DNA from: Geoglobus acetivorans
Lineage (GTDB): Archaea; Halobacteriota; Archaeoglobi; Archaeoglobales; Archaeoglobaceae
Direction of reading: 5' to 3'
DNA length: 64,000 bases
NCBI RefSeq assembly: GCF_000789255.1
Contig: NZ_CP009552.1
Span: 1,178,001 to 1,242,000 of the forward strand
The stretch's first letter is position 1. The number at the start of each line of letters is the position of its first letter. The notes beneath the pieces were generated by a model. That model was not told the DNA's origin. It searched no databases and saw only the letters and a list, made by a program, of their open reading frames with translations. The position numbers and the translations under genes were made by a program. Positions 13,480 to 21,516 of this stretch are shown in pieces.

Positions 13480-15342
13480 ATGCAGAGGGTAGTCTTTGCA
13501 GTCTCACCCTTCACACAGGAGTATGAAATTTTAGGAGTAGATGGTGAGATATACAGAATAAAGCCCAATGAGGTAATTATCCTTCCAAAGCTGAATGCTG
13601 AGGTTTTTGAGAAGAATAACGTTGGAAAGATCGTAGGCATTTATGAGGATCCGGGTTTTGACTGGGACAGATATCTTGAGAGGTTCCTTGAGGGAGACAC
13701 AGATATTTCAGATCAGATCCTCGAGGAGGACCCCGTAAAAGCATGGGCCAGAAACCTGCTCAAAATCGAACTTGCAAAACCGAGCCCCGACCCAAACAGG
13801 GTCATCGAGCTTAGGATGATCCTCTCCGGCAGGAACCCTGCCCAATTTTATTCAACCCAAGGGAATAAAAATACCCCCACTCCTGCCCAGACCCGGTCTG
13901 CACAGCCCGGCCCCACGGGTTTATCTCGACCTATTTACAATACAGCACAGGTCAATAATTCTGACAGTTTTATAAAAGAAGATGATGAAATTAACAGCAA
14001 CTGGTTAAGGACTGTCTTTGAGACCTATGGGCTGAGGCTCGTAACAACCCTGCAGGCTTTCAGGGTTGCGGGGCTTGATGAGGTTGGGATTCAGGACTAT
14101 GCAATTCTGGATTACGGTTATACGAGGGTTGAGCCACACGAGGAGTTTGTCAGGCTCCTGAAGCACTTGGGTTATGGGGAGGACGACGTTTATGCGAGGG
14201 TTCTGTTCGACCATTACAGGTGTGAGAGGCATGGGGACGTCTTCAAGCCTGCTCTGGACTTTGCCAAGGATGCCCGCAGGGAAGGGGAGCAGATTAAAAG
14301 GAGTTTCAGGCTCATAGCCGGGCGTTTGCATCCTTTAAAGAAGCATAGCGATGCAAAAAGGTATTCAGCTTTAAAGCTTGAACAGTTCAGCGCAATTGCG
14401 GACGCTGTTAGGAAGAAAGGCGTTGTGAGTTACAGGAAATTTGACGAGGTTTTATCTGAAGTTAAGCAGGAGAAGAGGGATCTGGCGCTGATCTGGATGG
14501 TCTTCACCATTCCTGACGTTATCTCCGAGTACCTCGTCAAGGAGGATGTGAAAAAGGCGAGAGAGGTAATGAGAAAGGCTGTGAGGAGCGCCTTGAGGAG
14601 GTTCCTGAGGAAGTACCTGAAAAAGCACGAGAATGTTCCCTACGATGGCGACTTTAAAGAGGGCGGCGTTATGAACGTCCACATCTGGAGCAGCAGCCAG
14701 CCAATCAAGCCACATCTGCACGTCCATGTTGCATTATGGAATTTCGTTGTCTGGAATGGCAAATACGTGAGGTTCAGTCCTTACTTCCCGAAAGAGTGGA
14801 TGGCAGAGCTGAGGGAGTTGTGGAAACGGGAGTTTTTCAGGTATTTGAGGAAGGCGGGCTTTGGAATGTACCTCGATAAGGAATACTGCGACGTTCTGGA
14901 TGATACCTATGAGTTTTTCAACATCTACACCCAGTATAACTGGTTTAAGGATGAGAGTTTTGGAAAGATCCTCCATCATCTCCGTTACAATGCCAGAAAG
15001 GCAGTTATTGACATTAACGAGTTTTTCTATTCTGGGGTTGGGTTTGACGACCTGACTGATGATCAAAGAGAATGGCTTGGCTTTCTGATCCAGTACAGCA
15101 ACAGGACTGGCAATTTTGGCTTTATGAACAACTGGAGAAAGGTGTTCAGCGTATCGAAAGACAGAGTGGTTGAATTCCTTGAAAGGCTTAAGACTGAGCA
15201 TTATGAATACTGCCCGATCTGCAAGAGAAAACTTGAAAGGGTTGGTGTTGTAACAATCGATGAGATTGCTAAACGTCGGCGTCTGCTCGTTCTCTGGTGG
15301 TTTGACAGAAGGATGACTGTGGAGGTTTGGCGGGGGCTCTAA
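13480..15342 (+). CDS. rep: HUH-endonuclease rolling-circle replication initiator (Rep)
   Basis: A 620-residue protein. Three motifs of HUH replication initiators appear in the right order: motif I-like MVFTIPDV (about 340-347), the metal-binding HLHVH (His412, His414, His416) and a single catalytic tyrosine in YNARK (Tyr503, Lys507; Y-x3-K). It would nick the double-strand origin and stay linked to the 5' end through Tyr503. An N-terminal domain of about 120 residues and a Pro/Gln/Thr-rich linker (about 125-150) precede the core; a CPIC pair lies near residue 578. The gene ends 13 bases before attR. It implies rolling-circle replication of the excised element. The one-Tyr form resembles plasmid and pleolipovirus Rep more than two-Tyr phage proteins. 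Confidence 0.85.
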   Translation: MQRVVFAVSPFTQEYEILGVDGEIYRIKPNEVIILPKLNAEVFEKNNVGKIVGIYEDPGFDWDRYLERFLEGDTDISDQILEEDPVKAWARNLLKIELAKPSPDPNRVIELRMILSGRNPAQFYSTQGNKNTPTPAQTRSAQPGPTGLSRPIYNTAQVNNSDSFIKEDDEINSNWLRTVFETYGLRLVTTLQAFRVAGLDEVGIQDYAILDYGYTRVEPHEEFVRLLKHLGYGEDDVYARVLFDHYRCERHGDVFKPALDFAKDARREGEQIKRSFRLIAGRLHPLKKHSDAKRYSALKLEQFSAIADAVRKKGVVSYRKFDEVLSEVKQEKRDLALIWMVFTIPDVISEYLVKEDVKKAREVMRKAVRSALRRFLRKYLKKHENVPYDGDFKEGGVMNVHIWSSSQPIKPHLHVHVALWNFVVWNGKYVRFSPYFPKEWMAELRELWKREFFRYLRKAGFGMYLDKEYCDVLDDTYEFFNIYTQYNWFKDESFGKILHHLRYNARKAVIDINEFFYSGVGFDDLTDDQREWLGFLIQYSNRTGNFGFMNNWRKVFSVSKDRVVEFLERLKTEHYEYCPICKRKLERVGVVTIDEIAKRRRLLVLWWFDRRMTVEVWRGL

Positions 15343-15355
15343 AATTGGAGTAGGA

Positions 15356-15367
15356 TAGCCCCGCGGG
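15356..15367 (+). repeat. attR core, within the tRNA-Gln 3' end
   Basis: Same 12 bases as 1994-2005. It covers the discriminator and the 3' acceptor strand of tRNA-Gln (complement) plus four bases of the T-arm. Provirus lies to the left; the intact tRNA continues to the right. Confidence 0.75.
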
Positions 15368-15428
15368 GATTCGAACCCCGGTCGCCGGCTCCAAAGGCCG
15401 GCATGATTGACCGCTACACCACGGGGCT
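15356..15428 (-). tRNA. tRNA-Gln (anticodon TTG), integration target
   Basis: On the minus strand the acceptor AGCCCCG pairs with CGGGGCT, the anticodon stem CCGGC/GCCGG encloses CTTTGGA with TTG as anticodon, the T-arm contains GGTTCGAATCC, and the discriminator is A. No CCA is encoded. A TATA element (aataaaaat, about 15453-15461) lies about 28 bases upstream. The provirus restores the 3' end, so the gene should be functional. Confidence 0.94.
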
Positions 15429-15480
15429 GCCATGGCAAGGTTAAAGTGCCGATTTTTATTGATTTTGTTGAACCGGGCAG

Positions 15481-15852
15481 CTATCCGAAAACCCTCTCGG
15501 AGATCGCTATCTGTGCAATGCCGAAAGCGTATGCGGTGAAGCAGAATGGACAGAAGTAGCTGTTAACCACAGCATACGTGCCGAGAAAGGCAATCCCAAA
15601 AATCCCGGAGAACCGCCAGAGGTCGATATATACCCTATTTTTAAGAATTCCCCAGAAAATTACAAGCGAAAACGCAAACCACAGAAGGCCAAAAATCGCT
15701 GGGAGATGTTCCGGGACGAAGGGTATCCTGAGAGTGCCGCAGACATCTGTAAAACACGAAATGGAGTCGGCAAACAGAAGATACAGTGAATCAGCAATCC
15801 CGGCAACACCAAGAACCAAGCCCACCTGTTTCATGCTGTCCAGCCTGCTCAT
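15481..15852 (-). CDS. VKOR-like membrane disulfide-forming protein
   Basis: A 123-residue polytopic membrane protein of the vitamin K epoxide reductase family. It has about four hydrophobic segments, a loop cysteine pair (Cys33 and Cys38 in SCFTDVCG) and the redox-active CPFC (Cys101, Cys104) in the last segment. VKOR homologues pass electrons from a thioredoxin-like partner to a quinone and so drive disulfide formation outside the membrane. The start overlaps the stop of the thioredoxin-like gene (ATGA), which makes that protein the likely partner. The longer upstream reading was rejected because it lies wholly over that gene. Confidence 0.85.
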   Translation of the reverse strand: MSRLDSMKQVGLVLGVAGIADSLYLLFADSISCFTDVCGTLRIPFVPEHLPAIFGLLWFAFSLVIFWGILKNRVYIDLWRFSGIFGIAFLGTYAVVNSYFCPFCFTAYAFGIAQIAISERVFG

Positions 15853-16244
15853 TCTTTCACCTCTATCCCTGCAGCTTTTGTGAGGTTGAGGATCTGATCT
15901 TCTCCCACAAACAGATACCCCTTGTTGTCCTTGACCGCAAGAATGGTGGGGACTCCGGGGATCCGGACCTGTTTTGCAATCTCCAGGCATTCCTGACTCA
16001 AGGTATTTTCTCCGGCAGTGAGGTTGCAGAAAACAATATCATAGCTTTTGGCCATCTCGGTTACATAGGGTTTGACCTTCTGACAGTGAGGACACCAGTC
16101 AGCATAGAAATAGTACATTTTTGCCCCTTCGAGGGCTTCCGGCTTTTGATTGCCATATTCACCACCTGCCGATAGAAAAAGCAGCATGGCAATCAGTACG
16201 CCTGACAAAAATGTAACTAAATACAAAATCGGTTTCCTTTTCAT
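15849..16244 (-). CDS. Membrane-anchored thioredoxin-like protein
   Basis: A 131-residue protein with an N-terminal TM anchor (about residues 5-26) and an extracytoplasmic thioredoxin fold with active site WCPHC (Cys51, Cys54) and the cis-Pro region VPTILAV. It is followed by the VKOR-like gene with a 4-base overlap, so the pair probably forms a DsbA/DsbB-like disulfide-forming system. The start MKRKPI is preferred because it puts the TM segment at the N-terminus and avoids overlap with the upstream gene. Confidence 0.88.
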   Translation of the reverse strand: MKRKPILYLVTFLSGVLIAMLLFLSAGGEYGNQKPEALEGAKMYYFYADWCPHCQKVKPYVTEMAKSYDIVFCNLTAGENTLSQECLEIAKQVRIPGVPTILAVKDNKGYLFVGEDQILNLTKAAGIEVKE

Positions 16245-16281
16245 GAACCAAAAACGGAAAAGAAATAAAATAAATCTTTCG

Positions 16282-17133
16282 CTAATCTGCCAGATGAGTT
16301 CTGAATTCGCTCGTTTCCCCGAAATCAAGACTGTAACTAACTCCAGCCGTCTTTATGTAAAGCTTGGCAGAGATTTTTGCCAGAGTTTGCTCTCCGTTTT
16401 TCACATGGGTTACCCACCACTCCGGAATCTTGGAATTATCTATCACGATTGGCACCTGCAGCTCAGCAGATTCTCCCGGTTTGAGTGTTCTGGAAATCTC
16501 GGCCGTTCCCTGTCCAACAACCACATCGTTCAATGTAATTTTATATTCCAGCTTTTCAATGTCGACCTTGGCAGGAGCATTGTTTATTGCTGTCGCTTTC
16601 ACAAGTATTTCTGTGTAATCGCTGGTAACCCTGCCCCTTTCCGCTTTTATATTCTTGAGAGCAAATATATCCCTTCCGGCTACGGTAATTGATCTGTCTC
16701 CAAAATTCATTCCGAAAATATTAGTTTCGAGATTCTGTTCCATCTCTACAGGATAGCGGTATTCAGTGACAAAAAGATTGATTACAGGAGTGGCCTTTAT
16801 GAGTATCGTGCTTTTTTCATCGCTTGCAAGATGACTGATCCAGAAGTCCCTTATCCTGTCGTTATCGATTTTTATGCTGAGAGTTATTCTGTCCGCTGAT
16901 ATCTCCTCAGCATTTCCGGACGCAATCTGAATCCCGTTTACGAAAATGCTCGATTCCACATCCTTTAACGGAAGAAACGGGAGCGGATTGTCTATGTTGA
17001 TCCCCACGATTAACTCGGAGTAGTCATCATTCACAGTACCCCATTTTCTATCGATGCTGGTTACTTTTGGTTCGATGCATCCGGAAAGAAACACCGCGGT
17101 GAGCAGAAGGATGGCAGCCAGAATCTTCCTCAT
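16282..17133 (-). CDS. LEA14-like (WHy domain) lipoprotein
   Basis: A 283-residue secreted protein with a signal peptide and lipobox LSGC (Cys19), followed by two tandem beta-sandwich repeats with the LEA type 2/WHy signature: VGINIDNPLPF near residue 45 and TEILVKATAINNAPAKVDI near residue 180. Such proteins are common in Archaeoglobi and methanogens and are thought to protect or stabilise surface structures; the role is not proven. It is separated from the thioredoxin gene by 37 bases and divergent from the permease gene. Confidence 0.82.
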   Translation of the reverse strand: MRKILAAILLLTAVFLSGCIEPKVTSIDRKWGTVNDDYSELIVGINIDNPLPFLPLKDVESSIFVNGIQIASGNAEEISADRITLSIKIDNDRIRDFWISHLASDEKSTILIKATPVINLFVTEYRYPVEMEQNLETNIFGMNFGDRSITVAGRDIFALKNIKAERGRVTSDYTEILVKATAINNAPAKVDIEKLEYKITLNDVVVGQGTAEISRTLKPGESAELQVPIVIDNSKIPEWWVTHVKNGEQTLAKISAKLYIKTAGVSYSLDFGETSEFRTHLAD

Positions 17134-17250
17134 GAAATAAAGTTACGTTGACCAGCAATAAATATCTTCTGCCGGATGCGTCGATGCTGGAAAACCCGAC
17201 AGAATTCCAGTAACAGTAAAGTTTTAATTATGCTCGTTGAAGCCAGAATC

Positions 17251-18570
17251 ATGGGGTTAGAGGACTATTTTGAATTCAGGAAATATGGAACAGACATGCG
17301 AACAGAGGTTATTGCAGGGCTTACAACGTTCATGACAATGAGCTACATAATTTTCGTGAATCCACTGATTTTGAGCGATGCGATTGGAAAAGATGCGATA
17401 CCGAGCCTTGTAACAGCAACGGCACTTTCAGCAGGGATTGCCACGATAATCATGGGGCTTTATGCAAGAAAACCATTTGCACTCGCTCCAGGAATGGGGT
17501 TGAATGCCTACTTCACGTACGGTGTTGTGCTGGGAATGGGATACTCATGGGAGGTCGCTCTTGCTGCAGTTTTCGTTGAGGGTCTTCTTTTCATAGTGCT
17601 GTCCATTTCCGGAATCAGAACTGCAGTTATCAATGCCATCCCGCCGTCACAGAAATACGCAATTGGTGCAGGTATAGGTCTCTTCCTGACGCTGATAGGT
17701 ATGAAGGCTGCTGGCATTGTTGTTGACAGTCCCGCCACACTAATAACTCTCGGTGCCGAAAACTTTGGAAAACCGGAGTTCTGGGTTGCAATGATTGGAC
17801 TTGTTGTTGCATTTCTCCTGATGGTCAGAAATATTCCCGGTGCGCTTCTGTTTTCCATCGTTGCTGCAACGATATTTGCAATAGTTCTCGGTGTTTCTCC
17901 TGCACCGGAAAGCATAATTGCTCCCCCCACACTCGACAAAACGCTTTTCAAGCTCGATCTTTCAGGACTGCTGAGTGTGGGAGCAATAGGCGTTGTGTTC
18001 GCATTCTTCATGGTCGACTTCTTCGACACACTTGGAACGGTTGCCGGACTTAGCGCCAAAGCAGGATTCATGAGAGAGGATGGAAGCATACCGGACAGTG
18101 AGAAAATCCTGCTGACAGATGCCATAGGCACATCGGTTGGTGCACTGCTGGGAACCTCAACCGTGACAACATACATAGAGAGCGCAGCAGGTATCGAGGA
18201 GGGTGGAAGGACGGGAATGACAGCCCTTGTGGTCGGACTGATGTTCCTCGTGATTGGTCTCTTCGTTTCGCCGATAGCACAGGTTATCCCCGCACAGGCA
18301 ACCGCCCCCGCTCTCATGATAGTCGGATTTTACATGCTGACGGTCGTCAGAGACATAGACTTTGATGACCTTACAGAGGCTCTGCCGGCGTTCTTCGTAC
18401 TTGTTACAATTCCCTACACATACTCAATCGCTGACGGCATTGGTGCAGGGTTCATAAGCTACGTCATCCTGAAGGTCGTCGCTGGAAGATACAGAGAAGT
18501 GCATCCGCTGATGTACGTGCTGGCACTGGTGTTCGCTGCCTACTTCCTGTATCTCGGCGGAGTGATTTAA
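17251..18570 (+). CDS. NCS2-family purine (xanthine/hypoxanthine/guanine) permease
   Basis: A 439-residue transporter with about 12-14 hydrophobic segments. It carries the AzgA/PbuG-subfamily features: N-terminal EVIAGLTTFMTMSYIIFVNP, then PFALAPGMGLNAYF, then FFMVDFFDTLGTVAG, and GTSTVTTYIESAAGIEEGGRTG. It would import purine bases by proton symport. ATG 17251 is chosen because a TATA-like element (gttttaatt, about 17221-17229) lies about 26 bases upstream and the family begins near MGLEDYF; earlier starts add a non-conserved polar extension. Confidence 0.9.
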   Translation: MGLEDYFEFRKYGTDMRTEVIAGLTTFMTMSYIIFVNPLILSDAIGKDAIPSLVTATALSAGIATIIMGLYARKPFALAPGMGLNAYFTYGVVLGMGYSWEVALAAVFVEGLLFIVLSISGIRTAVINAIPPSQKYAIGAGIGLFLTLIGMKAAGIVVDSPATLITLGAENFGKPEFWVAMIGLVVAFLLMVRNIPGALLFSIVAATIFAIVLGVSPAPESIIAPPTLDKTLFKLDLSGLLSVGAIGVVFAFFMVDFFDTLGTVAGLSAKAGFMREDGSIPDSEKILLTDAIGTSVGALLGTSTVTTYIESAAGIEEGGRTGMTALVVGLMFLVIGLFVSPIAQVIPAQATAPALMIVGFYMLTVVRDIDFDDLTEALPAFFVLVTIPYTYSIADGIGAGFISYVILKVVAGRYREVHPLMYVLALVFAAYFLYLGGVI

Positions 18571-18638
18571 ACAACCCCTCTTTTCTTTTTTGTATTGACA
18601 CGTAGTTATTATTATATACTCAATGCCCAATTTGGGGC

Positions 18639-19064
18639 ATGGAAAAAATTAGGCTCGGACTTGTTGTTGCAGAATTCAACAGAGACATAACATACATGAT
18701 GGAGATTCTTGCGAAGGAGCATGCCGAATTTCTGGGAGCAGAGATTTCCGAAATTCTAAGAGTTCCGGGTGTATTCGACATACCAATTGCGGTTAAAAAA
18801 ATTCTTGAAAAAGGCAATGTAGATGCCGTGGCTACCCTCGGCAGCGTTATTGAGGGTGATACGGAACACGATGAGGTTGTTGCCCAGCACGCTGCGAGAA
18901 AGATTATGGATCTAAGCCTGGAGTACGGCATTCCTGTAACTCTCGGTATAAGCGGTCCGGGAATGGGAAGAATTGCCGCACAGGAGAGAATAGACTACGC
19001 CAAGAGAGCAGTGGAGGCAGCAGTAAAACTCGTAAGGAGGCTAAGGGAATATGAGCAGGGCTGA
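18639..19064 (+). CDS. ribH: 6,7-Dimethyl-8-ribityllumazine synthase
   Basis: A 141-residue enzyme condensing 5-amino-6-ribitylamino-uracil with 3,4-dihydroxy-2-butanone 4-phosphate in riboflavin and F420/FMN precursor synthesis; members assemble into pentamers or icosahedra. Visible motifs: VVAEFNRDIT (substrate-binding Phe/Asn), VPGVFDIPIAV, GSVIEGDTEHDEVV with the catalytic His, and GISGPGM. TATA sequence tatatact about 25 bases upstream predicts a leaderless start. The stop overlaps the aminotransferase start by 14 bases. Confidence 0.96.
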   Translation: MEKIRLGLVVAEFNRDITYMMEILAKEHAEFLGAEISEILRVPGVFDIPIAVKKILEKGNVDAVATLGSVIEGDTEHDEVVAQHAARKIMDLSLEYGIPVTLGISGPGMGRIAAQERIDYAKRAVEAAVKLVRRLREYEQG

Positions 19065-20184
19065 TTTAATAAAGCCCTCTGCCACGATGGCCATTTCCGA
19101 CAAAGCAAAGGAGCTCAGGAAACAGGGAAAGCCGGTAATAGACATGGGTGTTGGAGAACCGGATTTCACAACTCCCGGCCACATAATCGAAGCTGCGTGC
19201 AGAGCTCTGAAAGAAGGAAAAACCAAGTATGCTCCCGTCCAGGGAATACCTGAGCTTCGAGAAGCCATAGCAGAGAAAATGAGGAAGGAGAACGGCATAG
19301 ATGTCCGGGAAAACAGCGTTATTGTTACGGCCGGAGCAAAGTACGCCATATATCTTGCAATGCAGGCTCTGGTAGAACAGGGCGATGAAGTGATTCTGCT
19401 CGAACCCGCGTGGGTGAGCTATGAAGCAAGCGTTTTGCTTGCCGGTGGAAAACCCGTTTTCATCAAACACGATCACGACTTCAGAGATGCCAGCATTGAA
19501 GACCGGATTACGGAAAAAACAAAAATGATAGTCGTAAATTCACCGAACAACCCCACAGGAGTGGTTTACTCAAAGGAATTTCTGAAAAAAATTGCAGACC
19601 TTGCAAATGACCATGACCTGTTTGTCATCTCGGATGAGGTGTACGAAAAAATAATTTTCGAGGGAAGGCATTACAGCATCGCCTCGTTCGATGGGATGCA
19701 TGATAGAACCGTCACGATCAACGCCCTGTCGAAAACATACTCCATGACCGGGTGGAGGATCGGCTATGCTGTTGCAAGCGAGGACATAATCGCAAAAATG
19801 AGAAAAATACAGTCACACTCAACGAGTTCTCCCACGACATTCGCACAGTACGCAGCGGTTGCCGCACTGAAAGGGGATCAAAAGTGTGTGGAGGATATGG
19901 TGGCAGAATTTGGAAAACGAAGGGATGTGCTGCTAAAAGGTTTGAAAAAACTCGGTTACAGGTTTGCTCCTCCCGATGGGGCATTCTACGTATTCATGGA
20001 CACGGGAATAAACGGTGAGGAGTTCTCGAAGAGATTTCTTGAGGAGTACTATGTCGCTGTAACGCCCGGCACCGGGTTCGGGAAGAGCTATCCCACATGG
20101 GTGAGGGTGAGCTATGCAACATCAAGGGAGAACATAAGGGACATGCTCGTCCGCCTTGAAGAATTTCGAAACGCATATAACTGA
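19051..20184 (+). CDS. Class I/II aminotransferase (probable aspartate aminotransferase)
   Basis: A 377-residue PLP enzyme of fold type I. Motifs: GVGEPDF (substrate loop), SPNNPTGVV, ISDEVYEKI, the PLP lysine in ALSKTYSMTGWRIGY, and the carboxylate-binding Arg near WVRVSYATS. Length and motif spacing match archaeal/bacterial class Ib aspartate aminotransferases; specificity cannot be read with certainty. ggagg lies upstream of the ATG, which overlaps ribH by 14 bases, so the two form an operon. Confidence 0.92.
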   Translation: MSRADLIKPSATMAISDKAKELRKQGKPVIDMGVGEPDFTTPGHIIEAACRALKEGKTKYAPVQGIPELREAIAEKMRKENGIDVRENSVIVTAGAKYAIYLAMQALVEQGDEVILLEPAWVSYEASVLLAGGKPVFIKHDHDFRDASIEDRITEKTKMIVVNSPNNPTGVVYSKEFLKKIADLANDHDLFVISDEVYEKIIFEGRHYSIASFDGMHDRTVTINALSKTYSMTGWRIGYAVASEDIIAKMRKIQSHSTSSPTTFAQYAAVAALKGDQKCVEDMVAEFGKRRDVLLKGLKKLGYRFAPPDGAFYVFMDTGINGEEFSKRFLEEYYVAVTPGTGFGKSYPTWVRVSYATSRENIRDMLVRLEEFRNAYN

Positions 20185-20242
20185 AAATTAACTTACGAAG
20201 TAACAAAAAATTTTTTAAATCATCTAAAGAAGGAGGATTTGG

Positions 20243-20884
20243 ATGGGTTCAATACTGCTGATAGGAGAGCCTGGCACAGGGAAAACGAGGCTGATCCTCA
20301 AGTACATGAAGTATTTTGACAGAGTTCTCTGGATTTCCACAACGGAAAGTGCGCCAACCGTAAGGAGGAAATTCAACAATCACAACTCAAACATCTGGAT
20401 AGTCGATACGCACACCTGGGATCAGCAGGTGAAGACAACACCCCAGGACATAATCGTCAACAACCCTCTGAACCTTAATGAGGTAAGCATCGCCATTGGT
20501 AAGGCTCTCGATAACCTCAAAAAGGACTATTTCGTTGTGTTTGATTCAATATCCGGCTTGCTGCTCTACCATACACCCCAGAAGATTATACACTTCCTCA
20601 GAAACATAGTGGTGAGGATGGAGTCAGATGGCAGCTCAGGAATATTCACCCTGGTTAAAAATGCCCATGACGTTCAGACCCAGACATCGATAACGCTCGT
20701 ATTCCAGAACATAGTCGAACTTGAAAGACAGATAAACAGCGATTCTGTCAGAAGACTGATCAAAATAGTGAGAGCATCCCAGTATGTTGAATCCGAGGTC
20801 GGTGAGATGAAAATAACCAAGGATGATGTTGCCATCCCGGACGTTCTTGACCAGTTCATAAAGGCTCAGCTGGGATTGAAGTAA
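20243..20884 (+). CDS. RecA/KaiC-superfamily ATPase (single domain)
   Basis: A 213-residue P-loop protein with Walker A GEPGTGKTRL (near residue 8), a Walker B-like strand YFVVFDSISG and a KaiC-like layout. It is shorter than full KaiC-like proteins and has no second domain. Single-domain KaiC-like ATPases in archaea are often signalling or regulatory proteins; the partner is unknown. aaggagg precedes the ATG and a TATA element (tttttaaat) lies about 30 bases upstream. Its stop overlaps the start of ccdA by one base, suggesting co-expression. Confidence 0.78.
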   Translation: MGSILLIGEPGTGKTRLILKYMKYFDRVLWISTTESAPTVRRKFNNHNSNIWIVDTHTWDQQVKTTPQDIIVNNPLNLNEVSIAIGKALDNLKKDYFVVFDSISGLLLYHTPQKIIHFLRNIVVRMESDGSSGIFTLVKNAHDVQTQTSITLVFQNIVELERQINSDSVRRLIKIVRASQYVESEVGEMKITKDDVAIPDVLDQFIKAQLGLK

Positions 20885-21516
20885 TGATGGTCACAATACT
20901 GCTGTCATACATCGCGGGAATAGTAAGCATATTCTCACCCTGTGTTCTGCCAATGATTCCTGTAATATTTGCCGGCGCTCTGGGCAACTGGAAGAGGAGC
21001 GTTGTTATTGTAATCGGAATGATTCTGTTCTTCATGCTCGCTGGCACAGTGGCTTCGATCCTTGGTAAGGTCAGTTTGGTCAGGTACCTCGCGTACGCGG
21101 GACTTTTTGTATTCGGGGTCATTTTGGTGTCTGACGAGCTTTACATGAAGTATTCAGCATTCACATCGAGATTTACCGGAAGGCTCAGAGTCCCTGCAGA
21201 TTCATTTCTGTTCGGAGCGTTTCTCGGTCTGATATGGTCGCCCTGCATCGGTCCGATAGTCGGAGCATTGCTCGGATTCAATGCAATCTCATCAGGAACG
21301 TTTGAGGGCACAATCTCAATGCTATTCTTTGGACTGGGCATAGCAACAGGAATAGCAATCATTCTGAAACTCGGAGAGAGGAGCAAGGTGTTCCTCAAAT
21401 ACGGAGAAAGGATCAGAAAAATCTCAGGTTACATCATCCTCATCTTTCTCGCATTACTGATAAGTGGGGTGTATCTTCAGATAGAGCTTGCTCTCTCAAG
21501 ACTGATTCCTCTTTAA
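20884..21516 (+). CDS. ccdA: CcdA/DsbD-family thiol:disulfide membrane transporter
   Basis: A 210-residue membrane protein with about six hydrophobic segments and the two redox cysteines in the family contexts IFSPCVLPMIP (helix 1) and GLIWSPCIGP (helix 4). CcdA passes reducing equivalents from cytoplasmic thioredoxin outward, for example for cytochrome c maturation or reduction of surface thiols. Its function is opposite to the VKOR pair 5 kb upstream. ATG 20884 overlaps the preceding stop (TAATG); ATG 20887 is equally possible. The 3' end overlaps RNase Z convergently by 21 bases. Confidence 0.9.
   Translation: MMVTILLSYIAGIVSIFSPCVLPMIPVIFAGALGNWKRSVVIVIGMILFFMLAGTVASILGKVSLVRYLAYAGLFVFGVILVSDELYMKYSAFTSRFTGRLRVPADSFLFGAFLGLIWSPCIGPIVGALLGFNAISSGTFEGTISMLFFGLGIATGIAIILKLGERSKVFLKYGERIRKISGYIILIFLALLISGVYLQIELALSRLIPL

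Larger units (their letters stand above)
1994..15367. mobile_element. Integrated pleolipovirus-like provirus in tRNA-Gln
   Basis: A block of about 13.36 kb delimited by a 12-bp repeat, one copy of which is the 3' end of tRNA-Gln. It encodes an integrase at the left end, a structural block (3333-8484), a cargo and regulation block (8606-11613), an operon of tiny ORFs (11754-13129) and an HUH replication initiator (13480-15342). The order small-membrane / 4-TM / spike / membrane / small / P-loop ATPase matches the VP3-VP4-ORF6-ORF7-VP8 core of Pleolipoviridae. No gene in it looks broken, so it may still be inducible. The family assignment rests on gene order, protein size and topology, not on similarity searches. 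Confidence 0.8.

Noticed and set aside
15853-15990. N-terminal extension of the VKOR-like gene
   Set aside because: It lies entirely over the thioredoxin-like gene; the ATGA overlap start at 15852 is a better fit.
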